This document shows positions 53,386 through 61,508 of a stretch of DNA of 64,000 nucleotides, piece after piece. The DNA comes from JAAYXE01 sp964391195 (GTDB lineage: Bacteria > Chloroflexota > Anaerolineae > Anaerolineales > UBA4823), in contig CAYMLG010000016.1 in NCBI GenBank assembly GCA_964391195.1, positions 12,959 to 76,958 of the forward strand, in the 5' to 3' direction. Below the pieces are notes generated by a model. It searched no databases. It was not told the DNA's origin and was given only the letters and a program-made list of their open reading frames with translations. Numbering within the stretch: position 1 is the stretch's first letter; each line of letters opens with the position of its first letter. The translations under genes were made by a program, and so were the position numbers.

Positions 53386-53414
53386 TTGACTCCGGGTGCG
53401 GCTTCTACTATACT
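53386..53414 (+). promoter_or_regulatory. Promoter upstream of the WYL-cas operon
   Basis: TTGACT (53386-53391) and TATACT (53409-53414) are separated by 17 bp. Transcription from near 53421 would give a leader of about 255 nt before the WYL gene. An imperfect AT-rich palindrome, ATAATT-CATT-AATTAT, lies within that leader near 53587-53602 and could be the operator of the regulator itself. Confidence 0.6.
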
Positions 53415-53676
53415 GGAATGAAACCCGAACGTTATCTTAATTCTAAGAGAAACACTTTTACTGTTGCGTGGCCGGTGTATCCAGGGAGTGAAGAATTTGC
53501 GCTTCCACCGCTCATGCCACTGTCGGCAGGGCGGAGCGCGGTAACGTACAAACAGGCAAGATAGAAATCAATCCGCCAATTTCTCATAATTCATTAATTA
53601 TCACGAGAACCTATACATTCCCACGGATCTGCTATGCTGCTTTGAAAGAGAACCACCGCAAAACAAGGAAGACACC

Positions 53677-54645
53677 ATGCAAACTGACGAGATTAAGCGA
53701 ACAGCCCGGATATTAGAGCTGGTGCATATGATTGCAACTTCCCCGCGGCGATTCTTGCGCCGTGATCTGGCTGCACATTTCGAAGTCAGCGAGAGGATGA
53801 TCCAAAAAGATTTCAATATTATCAAACACGGGCTGAAGCTGGATTTAATGCATTCAGCAGAAGGTTACTATTTTGAAGCCATCCCGCGCCTTCCAACCCT
53901 TCAATACTCTTTCCAGGAAGCATTGGCGCTTTTACTCGCGGTTCAGGTAGCCAGGCAAATCTCCGGAATTGCCTCTGGAGAACTTGCCGCCGCAATTGCC
54001 CGGCTGGAAGCGCTTTTTCCAACGGAGTTTTCTCCTCTCCTTCGGCAACTCATGTCAACGCCAGCCATTCACACTCAGCACAGTCACCGGCAATCGATGT
54101 TGAAACTCCTTAATCAGGCCCTGCTGTGCCATCAAAAGGTGGAAATCGTTTATGAGACTCGTTCCAGAGGGGGAGAGCTAAACCGGAGAGTCGTCCATCC
54201 CTATTCCTTACTCCCCTATGTAAGGTCCTGGCAACTGATCGCTTACTGTGAGCGTAGAAAAGAAGTGCTCATTTTCAAGGTGGACCGGATCCACGAAGCG
54301 AAATTGTTGGAGGAGATTTATTCAATTCCTGCAGACTTTGATTTGGATGATTATCTTGGGCAGGGATGGGGCCTGATGCGGGGGGAGGCCAGAGAGCCGG
54401 AGGCGGTCCTCTTACATTTCAGCCCGGAAGCCGGGAGCTGGGTTTCGGAAGAATACTGGCATTCCAGCCAACGCGTAGCAGTGCAGGAAGATGGGAGCAT
54501 TCATTTTTATTTGCACCTGGCCATAACCCCGGAGTTTATCAATTGGATACTGTATTACGGCGATCGAGTCATCGTTCTTGCGCCGGACTGGCTGCGGGAT
54601 GAAGTGCAAAAGGCCCATTTGAGGGCTTACCAAAAGTACGTGTAG
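53677..54645 (+). CDS. WYL-domain transcriptional regulator, first gene of the cas operon
   Basis: The 322-residue protein has an N-terminal winged helix (about 8-70, RRFLRRDLAAHFEVSERMIQ). A central WYL domain (about 150-215, VVHPYSLLPYVRSWQLIAYC, then FKVDRIHEAKLL) and a C-terminal WCX-like extension (about 230-320) follow. WYL domains bind nucleic acid or nucleotide ligands; family members regulate CRISPR-Cas and other defence loci. The gene ends 16 nt before cas8 on the same strand, with no terminator, so regulator and cas genes are probably on one transcript. It most likely senses infection-related nucleic acid or limits cas expression. Confidence 0.88.
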   Translation: MQTDEIKRTARILELVHMIATSPRRFLRRDLAAHFEVSERMIQKDFNIIKHGLKLDLMHSAEGYYFEAIPRLPTLQYSFQEALALLLAVQVARQISGIASGELAAAIARLEALFPTEFSPLLRQLMSTPAIHTQHSHRQSMLKLLNQALLCHQKVEIVYETRSRGGELNRRVVHPYSLLPYVRSWQLIAYCERRKEVLIFKVDRIHEAKLLEEIYSIPADFDLDDYLGQGWGLMRGEAREPEAVLLHFSPEAGSWVSEEYWHSSQRVAVQEDGSIHFYLHLAITPEFINWILYYGDRVIVLAPDWLRDEVQKAHLRAYQKYV

Positions 54646-54661
54646 ACAGTGCGGAGGTCAA

Positions 54662-56149
54662 ATGCTCAGATATACCGGACACCCACTTTTTGATGTTGGC
54701 GTTGCCACACTCACCGCTTTTGCAAAAAAGCGACTTCCTGAAGAGTTAGGCCCGGCGGATTTAGAGGAAATTGCGGAGTATATGGGCAGAAACTATACCG
54801 TCAACCCAATGCGCAGTTTCCTGACCGTGGCTTTCCCCAATTCCGGATACACCCAACCTGCTTACTTCGACGATCCAGAAAAGCAGGCTATCTATGCCGA
54901 GCGGGTTTTAGGCTCTTTTGACAACCAAACCCCTTCTTTGGATGAACTGGATGTTTTCCTCGGTATTCCTTCATCAAATGTGCCCTTTGATGTCAAAGGG
55001 GCAATCAAACCTGGGCGGGCCTTCCGCCAGCATGTGCCCCTGACGACCGGCGAAGGAGTGATCAATTTCCATCCCTATGGAGATGCGGGCTTGCCGGTGT
55101 CTGGGCTGAGCCTGCTTGCAATCCAGGCCTTCCCACTGGGAAGTGCGAAGTGTGAGGGTAAATTGCTGGCGGTTCATTCCGATCATCCAAAAATGCTGCT
55201 CCATTTTGCCCGGGCGTTCCTGGAAAGCAACCAGCAAAGTATATCGATTGCTCAGCAGCAGGGCAGCAGCAAGCTGCCCGAAAGCCATTTCAATTTGCGG
55301 ACATTACTCATCGATACCTTGTTGAAAGCGGACGAACTTAGATTCGAACGCCTGGACGACCTCGGACCCTTCTCTATCACCGCTTATCACTTGAGCAACA
55401 GTGGCCAACAGCCATCTCTGGATATCTATCACTTGCCTCTGGAGGTCATCGACTATCTACGAACCATGCTCAGAGATCCGTACGCCCAAGATTGGCGGCC
55501 GATTGTGCAGCGCGCCTGGGAAAGGGCGCCCAAGCCCTCAGGCAAGAAGAAAAAGGAAGCTGGCGAGTTTACCCCTCGCAAGAATTATCTGTACGAGGAT
55601 ATTTTCCGGCTTCCTGAATCTGCGGCAAGGTTTATCCGCACCTACTTTTTACGCTTCGCCTTGCGCAGCGCACGAGAGGAAGGCGACCCACGTAAAACCT
55701 ATTCATTGGCGGAAGAGAACCACCTGGTCTCATGGAGGATTACAGAAGTTTTCTTGGAAAGGATTTTGAATATGGATAAGAACCGGATCAATCGAATTCG
55801 CGAAATGGGAGATCACCTGGCAGATTATATTTGCATGCAGAATGATAGGCGCTTCTTCACCGCTTTCTATACCGAGATGCGCTACGAATTCTTCCGCAAC
55901 GCCCTGATCAAAGCGAACCTGGCCCATGTGAAGAACAGCCAACCACCGATTATCACTTTCGACTCTTACCTGGAGGTGTTCGAAGAAGGAGAGGAATTCG
56001 CTCGCGTGGATTGGAAGCTGGCGCGCGACCTGGTCTTTATCCGCATGGTCGAGCGCTTGCACACTTTAGAGTGGTTGGGTAAGAACAAGGACGCCTTGCC
56101 CGACCTGTCTCAGTCTGCAGAAGATAACGAAGAAACCGTTTCCGATTAG
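54662..56149 (+). CDS. cas8: CRISPR Cascade large subunit Cas8 (Cst1-like, type I-B), zinc motif lost
   Basis: The 495-residue protein is the first structural cas gene and has the N-terminal signature of Cst1 (Cas8a1/Cas8b1) proteins: YTGHPLFDVGVATLTAF. Further recognisable segments are FPNSGYTQPAYF, VINFHPYGDAGLPVSGLSLL and AIQAFPLGSAKCEGKLLAVH. Members of this family carry two CXXC pairs forming a zinc finger. Here the place of one pair reads SGLS and the other has no cysteine, so the finger is absent. Cas8 recognises the PAM and recruits Cas3. GGAGG precedes the ATG. The C-terminal 125 residues may also be made separately (see the internal start feature). Confidence 0.85.
   Translation: MLRYTGHPLFDVGVATLTAFAKKRLPEELGPADLEEIAEYMGRNYTVNPMRSFLTVAFPNSGYTQPAYFDDPEKQAIYAERVLGSFDNQTPSLDELDVFLGIPSSNVPFDVKGAIKPGRAFRQHVPLTTGEGVINFHPYGDAGLPVSGLSLLAIQAFPLGSAKCEGKLLAVHSDHPKMLLHFARAFLESNQQSISIAQQQGSSKLPESHFNLRTLLIDTLLKADELRFERLDDLGPFSITAYHLSNSGQQPSLDIYHLPLEVIDYLRTMLRDPYAQDWRPIVQRAWERAPKPSGKKKKEAGEFTPRKNYLYEDIFRLPESAARFIRTYFLRFALRSAREEGDPRKTYSLAEENHLVSWRITEVFLERILNMDKNRINRIREMGDHLADYICMQNDRRFFTAFYTEMRYEFFRNALIKANLAHVKNSQPPIITFDSYLEVFEEGEEFARVDWKLARDLVFIRMVERLHTLEWLGKNKDALPDLSQSAEDNEETVSD
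55772..56149 (+). CDS. Putative Cas11 small subunit from an internal start in cas8
   Basis: Within cas8 an in-frame ATG (residue 371) is preceded by GGAAAGGA ending 8 nt upstream, a better ribosome site than many real starts in the window. The product would have 125 residues, largely alpha-helical, beginning MDKNRINRIREMGDHLADYI. In types I-B, I-C and I-D, Cas11 is known to be made from an internal start in the large-subunit gene, and the size and helical character fit. No separate cas11 gene exists in the locus. This is an inference; no expression data are available. Confidence 0.45.
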   Translation: MDKNRINRIREMGDHLADYICMQNDRRFFTAFYTEMRYEFFRNALIKANLAHVKNSQPPIITFDSYLEVFEEGEEFARVDWKLARDLVFIRMVERLHTLEWLGKNKDALPDLSQSAEDNEETVSD

Positions 56150-56170
56150 TTCAAAGAAGGAGAACTGACC

Positions 56171-57253
56171 ATGTCTTTCGTCACAGGCGTTTTTCTGATC
56201 GATGCCCCTGCATCGGCCCTAAACAACCTGGGCAATATTCCTGGCTCGCGCACGGATAACACGGTTGGGGTGAAAGCAATCCGCACCCGGGAAGGCTACT
56301 TTCCTTATGCATCAGCTCAGGCATTCCGGTATTGGCTGCGCGCGACGCTCGAGAACTGTGTCACGGGGTGGAAGGCAGCGCCGATTTATCGGGAGGAAAA
56401 AGTAGCCTACACCGACGCAAACCCGATCCTGTATTGGGATGACGATCTGTTCGGTTACATGCGGGCACCGTCAAAGAAAAAATCAGCGGAAGAGAAGCGA
56501 GCTGCCGACTCGAGCCGGAGAGATGAGACACCGACCTCTGATACGATCACGCGGATTTCGCCATTCCGAGTCAGCACGCTCATCTCGATTGCTCCTCTCC
56601 CTTCCATCCCCGAAGATTTTGGGGTCATGTCTCGCCACGAAGGGGACCCGGTCCCTCACGAGCACCAGTTTTACCGCACCACCTTGAAAGGGCTTTATTC
56701 GTTGAATCTGCATGCCTGTGGTACCTTCTCCTATCGCAATCGGACCGGATACCGCAATTTGGATGAGATGCGGCAGCAGATGGCGAGGGAGGCCGGGCTG
56801 ATCCACCTGGAAGAAGAGAAGTCTTATCGGTTATCCCTCAACAGCCGCGCCGAGCGGATCAGCGCCTTATTTGAAGGAATGGCGAACCTCGAGGGTGGTG
56901 CGAAGCAGGCGCTGCATTACACCGACGTCTCTCCGGTGCTCACCATCCAGGCGGTCACGAAAGGTGGCAACAACCTGTTCGGGCATGTGATCGGGGCGAA
57001 CCGAAGCGGGCTTCCGTACATTAATATGGATGCCTTCAAGGAGGCTCTGAAAGTCTACGCTGACACTCTCTTGTCTGGCATTTATGTGGGCTGGGTGCGC
57101 GGCTACCTCGATGAGCAGCGGATCGAGTTCGAAGATTTCGTTAACTCAGAAGAGGGTAAGCAGTACCGTATTCAGGTAACCCATCCACGGGAGGCTTTCC
57201 AACAATTGGCAGCGGAGTTGAAGAACGAGAAGAATGCCGCCTGGCTCGACTGA
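56171..57253 (+). CDS. cas7: CRISPR backbone subunit Cas7 (Cst2/DevR family)
   Basis: Cas7 forms the helical backbone that holds the crRNA in the interference complex, in several copies. The 360-residue protein shows the family N-terminus with ALNNLGNIPGSRTDNTVGVK, then AIRTREGYFPYASAQAFRYW, and a C-terminal segment VLTIQAVTKGGNNLFGHVIG. A charged insert (about 97-125, lysine- and glutamate-rich) lies in the thumb region. GAAGGAG precedes the ATG, 21 nt after cas8. A stem-loop follows the gene. Confidence 0.93.
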   Translation: MSFVTGVFLIDAPASALNNLGNIPGSRTDNTVGVKAIRTREGYFPYASAQAFRYWLRATLENCVTGWKAAPIYREEKVAYTDANPILYWDDDLFGYMRAPSKKKSAEEKRAADSSRRDETPTSDTITRISPFRVSTLISIAPLPSIPEDFGVMSRHEGDPVPHEHQFYRTTLKGLYSLNLHACGTFSYRNRTGYRNLDEMRQQMAREAGLIHLEEEKSYRLSLNSRAERISALFEGMANLEGGAKQALHYTDVSPVLTIQAVTKGGNNLFGHVIGANRSGLPYINMDAFKEALKVYADTLLSGIYVGWVRGYLDEQRIEFEDFVNSEEGKQYRIQVTHPREAFQQLAAELKNEKNAAWLD

Positions 57254-57274
57254 TCCCACTGCCAGGGCTGTCCG

Positions 57275-57309
57275 GGGAGTTTGCCTGGCTGCTGTAAAGG
57301 CAAACTCCC
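57275..57309 (+). other. Stem-loop between cas7 and cas5
   Basis: GGGAGTTTGCC (57275-57285) pairs perfectly with GGCAAACTCCC (57299-57309), loop 13 nt. It sits in the only sizeable gap (90 bp) of the cas operon and no T-run follows. Such a hairpin could protect the 3' end of the cas7 message and raise Cas7 over the single-copy subunits. Confidence 0.6.
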
Positions 57310-57343
57310 TCAACCTCTTACTGCTCAGATCTGAGGAGGACCG

Positions 57344-58108
57344 ATGCTAGTTCTAAAAGTTGTCGCTGAAGGCATCACCACATCCTTCCGCTATCCACAT
57401 TTCATGCAGCAAGTCCACCCATCTTTTGACACCCCTCCCCCGGCGACCATTTATGGCCATATCGCCAGCGCGTTGGGAGAGTGGTTCGATCCCAAAGGGG
57501 TGAAGTTCGCCTACCATTTCACCTATTCGGCCAAGGCGCGCGACAAAGAACACATTATCGTGCTGACTGCTGCAACCGGAGTGTTGAAAGGCACCCAGGA
57601 GCCGAAAGTCTTAGAGGGGAATGTGAACCCGTTCGACCGGGAACTGCTCTTCCACCCCCGATTGACCCTCTACATAAACCGGCCGGAGTGGGAGCCTCAT
57701 TTTCGCCATCCGCATTACCCGGTCGTTTTGGGCCGTTCCCAAGATCTATTTACTTACACACAAGTCGGTCTGGTTGAGATTCAGCGGGCAGATTCCGCCT
57801 ATTTCGAGAACACGATCCTTCCTTACCGGGCAAACCGGCGTACCTATCGCGGCTATGCCGTCCTCCTGCCCCGCTATCTGGATTATGCCAACAAGCGCCA
57901 GGCGACCTTTGATCGTTACTTCATCATTCGGGACCGAGTCGAAAGCAAAGATTTCTTATGGTTTGAGGAACAGCCAGGAGAACCGCCCACAGAATATTAT
58001 TGGGTGGATCCAGAAACGCCGGAAGTCAACGGTGCGCACCGAGGGTTGGAATGGATCAGTTTTGTAGAGGATGACAATGAAGCCGGTCCGTTGGCCACAT
58101 TGGATTGA
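57344..58108 (+). CDS. cas5: CRISPR subunit Cas5 (Cas5t-like)
   Basis: Cas5 caps the 5' handle of the crRNA in the complex. The 254-residue RAMP protein begins LVLKVVAEGITTSFRYPHFM and has the conserved PPPATIYGHIASALGEWFDP, as in the Cas5t group that accompanies Cst1 and Cst2. GAGGAGG precedes the ATG, the strongest ribosome site in the operon. The 3' end overlaps the cas3 start by 38 nt in another frame. Confidence 0.92.
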   Translation: MLVLKVVAEGITTSFRYPHFMQQVHPSFDTPPPATIYGHIASALGEWFDPKGVKFAYHFTYSAKARDKEHIIVLTAATGVLKGTQEPKVLEGNVNPFDRELLFHPRLTLYINRPEWEPHFRHPHYPVVLGRSQDLFTYTQVGLVEIQRADSAYFENTILPYRANRRTYRGYAVLLPRYLDYANKRQATFDRYFIIRDRVESKDFLWFEEQPGEPPTEYYWVDPETPEVNGAHRGLEWISFVEDDNEAGPLATLD

Positions 58109-60452
58109 AGAAACCATCTGGGCGAAAAGCGCAGACAAAGGAGAACAGGGCAAACCTGAGAGCCTGGCACGACACACATGGACCGTGCTCGAACGCTTGC
58201 GCGACTTCGTTGGACTGCGCCCGGCCCTGCCTGCAGAACTGGAGTGGCCGGAGCTCTGGAACGTGCTCTTCTGGGGCGCTTTCTTCCACGACTTTGGCAA
58301 AGCTCTGCCCGGTTTTCAGAACATGCTGCGGGGAAAAGGCCGTTGGGGATACCGGCATGAGATTTTTTCGTTGGCTTTCCTTTCATGGGTGGACGAAGCT
58401 TTCTCTGAACGAGATCGAGCAAGGCTGGCAGCAGCCATTGTCTCACACCATCGCGATGCTGAGGATATTTTTACCGCCTGCCCTTTGCTGCGCCCTGGGG
58501 AAGAAGAATGGCTGGATAATGAGTTCGCACAACTTGATCGTGAACATGTATCGGGTCTGTGGCGATGGGTGGCCCAATGCTCACCCGACTGGATTCGATA
58601 TCTGGGTTTTGATAAAGTGGGCGTGCGCGCGGTACGAGTCTGTGAAGAAGAGCGGGCTATCGCATCGATCCTGTCGTCCGGAGCAAAAAACGTCCGCATT
58701 CGCCTCAAGTATTTCCGTACTCTGGTGAGAGGACAGGATGAAGCGGATATTGCACAATTGGTTCAGGGTGTGATGCTGCGCGGGCATATCATCAATGCCG
58801 ATCACAGCGCCTCAGCCCACGCAGGCGCATATCCGCGAGTACGCTTTCAAAGAGATGTGATTATCGAGAGACGGAAGCTAGACGCGAACAAGTTGTATCC
58901 CCATCAATTGCAGTCCGGACAGGCTCCGGGGAATGTCCTGTTATCAGCCCCAACAGGCAGCGGGAAAACGGAGGCGTCCTTGTTTTGGGCGGCGGGGCAG
59001 GCCCAACCTGGTTTCCAACCGCCCCGCCTGTTTTACACCCTGCCATACCAGGCGAGCATGAACGCCATGGCCCGGCGGTTGCAGGGATTGTTTGGTGAAA
59101 AGCTGGTTGGCTTGCAGCACGGGCGCAGCCGTCTGGCCATTTACCGACAGTTAATGGAAAGAGGCGAAGATCCCAAGAGCGCATCCGAAGCTGCCCGGCT
59201 GGCCAGGAACCTGGCCGATCTAAACTACCCGCCAATCCGGGTATTCAGCCCGTTCCAGATGCTCAAGGCGATGTATCGTTTGAAGGGGTACGAAGCGCAG
59301 TTGCTCGATTATCACCGGGCGTTATTCATTTTCGATGAGATTCATGCTTACGAAGTGAAGCGCCTGGCGATGATCTTGCGCAGTATCGCTTACCTGCGCC
59401 AACACTACTCTGCCCGTTTTTTTGTTATGTCGGCCACATTCCCATCTCTCATCAAAGGCTGGCTGCAAGATGCACTGGGCGAAGCCGTGGAGATAAGGGC
59501 TGAACTTGGGTTATTTAAGTCATTCCAGCGTCATCGATTACACATCATCGACGGAGATCTGTTGGAGCGTGAGCACCTGGAACGGATCGCAGGTGAGGCC
59601 CTGGGCGGCAAATCCGTTCTGGTCGTATGCAATCTGGTGGCACGCGCTCAGCAAGCTTACCAGGCGTTGAACCCAGTCCTGAAGCCGCAGGGTGTGCCGG
59701 TGATACTTCTGCACGGCAGGTTCAACCTGCGGGATCGTTTAGCCAAAGAGAATGCCATCCAAGAGCTCGCCGGAGTAGATGGGGCAGGGCAGCCGTTCGT
59801 GCTGATCGCCACTCAAGTTGTGGAGGTGAGCCTGGATATCGACCTCAATACAATCTATTCGGACCCCGCACCACTAGAAGCGCTGGTGCAGCGATTTGGC
59901 CGTGTAAATCGCCAGCGCAAGCTGGCAGAACTGGCCCCCGTCCATGTCTTCACCGAGCCGGAAGGCGGACAGAAGATATACGATCCGGCTCTGGTGGAAC
60001 GGGCAATGCATCTGCTGCGGAGAGAGGATGGGAAGCCGGTCGATGAGATGGCGATCGAGGGCTGGCTGGATGAAATTTACAGCGGAGACATAAGCGCCCG
60101 CTGGCAGGCAGAATTCGCGAATGCAGCGAAAGACTTCGAATCGGCTTGCATCCAAACCCTGCGACCTTATCAAGCGGATGCCAGCCTGGAAGATGAATTT
60201 TACAAAGCATTCGACGGAATCGAAGTGCTGCCGTTGCCCCTATATGATGAGTACGAGCGGTTGCGGCGCGAGACCCCCATCGCCGCCGGAGAGCTCCTGG
60301 TGCCGGTCAGTTGGGGGCGATACCACGCGCTGGTCAAAGATGGCCAGGTCCTGCCAAGGGATAAAAATTTCCCGGTGATCGTTAATACCAGCTATTCCAG
60401 CGAACTGGGGATGACTTTTGACCGCGCGTTTGGGACAGAAGATGACTTTTAG
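58071..60452 (+). CDS. cas3: CRISPR Cas3: HD nuclease fused to DExH helicase
   Basis: Cas3 unwinds and degrades target DNA after recruitment by Cascade. The 793-residue protein carries the HD nuclease first, with H35, H73-D74 (FFHDFGKALP), H96 (GYRHEIFS) and H126-H127 (VSHHRD). The superfamily 2 helicase then has Walker A APTGSGKTEA near 292-301, motif II DEIHAY near 422, motif III SATFPS and motif VI QRFGRVNRQR. All catalytic residues are present, so it appears active. Start ATG 58071 lies inside the end of cas5; ATG 58077 is an alternative. Confidence 0.95.
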   Translation: MTMKPVRWPHWIEETIWAKSADKGEQGKPESLARHTWTVLERLRDFVGLRPALPAELEWPELWNVLFWGAFFHDFGKALPGFQNMLRGKGRWGYRHEIFSLAFLSWVDEAFSERDRARLAAAIVSHHRDAEDIFTACPLLRPGEEEWLDNEFAQLDREHVSGLWRWVAQCSPDWIRYLGFDKVGVRAVRVCEEERAIASILSSGAKNVRIRLKYFRTLVRGQDEADIAQLVQGVMLRGHIINADHSASAHAGAYPRVRFQRDVIIERRKLDANKLYPHQLQSGQAPGNVLLSAPTGSGKTEASLFWAAGQAQPGFQPPRLFYTLPYQASMNAMARRLQGLFGEKLVGLQHGRSRLAIYRQLMERGEDPKSASEAARLARNLADLNYPPIRVFSPFQMLKAMYRLKGYEAQLLDYHRALFIFDEIHAYEVKRLAMILRSIAYLRQHYSARFFVMSATFPSLIKGWLQDALGEAVEIRAELGLFKSFQRHRLHIIDGDLLEREHLERIAGEALGGKSVLVVCNLVARAQQAYQALNPVLKPQGVPVILLHGRFNLRDRLAKENAIQELAGVDGAGQPFVLIATQVVEVSLDIDLNTIYSDPAPLEALVQRFGRVNRQRKLAELAPVHVFTEPEGGQKIYDPALVERAMHLLRREDGKPVDEMAIEGWLDEIYSGDISARWQAEFANAAKDFESACIQTLRPYQADASLEDEFYKAFDGIEVLPLPLYDEYERLRRETPIAAGELLVPVSWGRYHALVKDGQVLPRDKNFPVIVNTSYSSELGMTFDRAFGTEDDF

Positions 60453-60468
60453 TTTTGGAGAGAATACC

Positions 60469-61476
60469 ATGATGGACTTGAACACCCTCCCTTATCTCCA
60501 CCTGCGTTTCGACCTGGTTGCCCGGAGCAGCATCAAGCTCGGGGGATACCAGGCTGGGGAACGCATGCGGGATGCGCTGGCGCAGGTTATGCTCCAGGCC
60601 GTGTGTCCGGAAACCATGCGGCGAGAGAAACCCGATCCGGAGCACGCGGCAAACTGCCCGGCCTGCTGGCTGCTGGCTGCAGAGACGGATCCTGGGATGG
60701 TGAGGCGGGCCTATACTCTGGCCCCGCCGCTGCCGCTGATGGACCTCGCCGAAAGAGGGCAGGAGTTTTCGTTCGTGCTGACTCTGTTTGGCCAGGGCTA
60801 CCAGTTTCTCCCTTACTTCGTCCTGGCAGTCCCGCAGATGGGGCGGTTGGGAGTGGGCCCGGGGAGGGGGCAGTTCGAGTTAAACGCCATCTGGGCCATG
60901 CAGCCTTTGGCCGGAGAAATTCATCCGGTGCTTCTGCCCGGGGAGAGAGTGGTGCATCCCCCATCCGCCGCGCCGGACGTGGATTTATCCGGCCTGGCAG
61001 CCGGAATACCACCTCAGGCCGATCTGCGCATCCGCTTCCTGACGCCCACCCGCTTGATCGAGGATGACCGGCTGGTGAAGGTCCCCGATTTTGGTGTGTT
61101 CTTCCGCAGGTTGCTGGAGCGCCTGGACGCCTTGCGTAGGCAGCACTGGGGGGCGGAGCCCCGCCCGAGAGAAGAGATCGAACACCTGTACGCGCTGGCC
61201 GATGGGGTGCGCATGGTGGAGGTGAACACCGAATGGGTTGACCTGTGGGGCCCATCGGGACGGACTGGCGGCCGCACGCCGATGGGCGGGCTCGTGGGCA
61301 CCGCTACCTACCGGGCGAAGGACTGGACTCTCTTGCTGCCCTGGCTGCTGCTGGGACAGGGAACGCAGGTGGGCAAACTGGCTGCCAAAGGCAATGGCGT
61401 CTTCGAGCTGGCGCTTCCCAACCGGTACGGCTACTGGCAGACGGTCTTCTCGCCGGTGGAGGTTTGGGGAGGCTGA
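60469..61476 (+). CDS. cas6: CRISPR pre-crRNA endoribonuclease Cas6
   Basis: Cas6 cleaves repeat RNA to release crRNAs. ATG 60469 is chosen: GGAGAG lies 6 nt upstream, while the upstream open frame overlaps cas3. The product has 335 residues. The C-terminal half shows the Cas6 family pattern: GGRTPMGGLVGTATYRAKDW, then LLLGQGTQVGKLAAKGNGVF with the glycine-rich loop. A CPACW motif in the N-terminal half, with further Cys and His nearby, may bind metal, as in some Cas6 relatives. It follows cas3 after 16 nt. Confidence 0.9.
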   Translation: MMDLNTLPYLHLRFDLVARSSIKLGGYQAGERMRDALAQVMLQAVCPETMRREKPDPEHAANCPACWLLAAETDPGMVRRAYTLAPPLPLMDLAERGQEFSFVLTLFGQGYQFLPYFVLAVPQMGRLGVGPGRGQFELNAIWAMQPLAGEIHPVLLPGERVVHPPSAAPDVDLSGLAAGIPPQADLRIRFLTPTRLIEDDRLVKVPDFGVFFRRLLERLDALRRQHWGAEPRPREEIEHLYALADGVRMVEVNTEWVDLWGPSGRTGGRTPMGGLVGTATYRAKDWTLLLPWLLLGQGTQVGKLAAKGNGVFELALPNRYGYWQTVFSPVEVWGG

Positions 61477-61508
61477 GGTTCTATCACCGTCACGAAGGAG
61501 AAAAGGAG

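Noticed and set aside
53418..53564. 48-codon open frame (MKPERYLNSK) directly after the WYL-operon promoter
   Set aside because: It lacks a ribosome site and any recognisable feature; it is more likely leader RNA.
61245..61508. Longer start for cas1 within cas6
   Set aside because: The extra residues are a shifted-frame reading of cas6, and Cas1 homology begins exactly at ATG 61509 with a good ribosome site.
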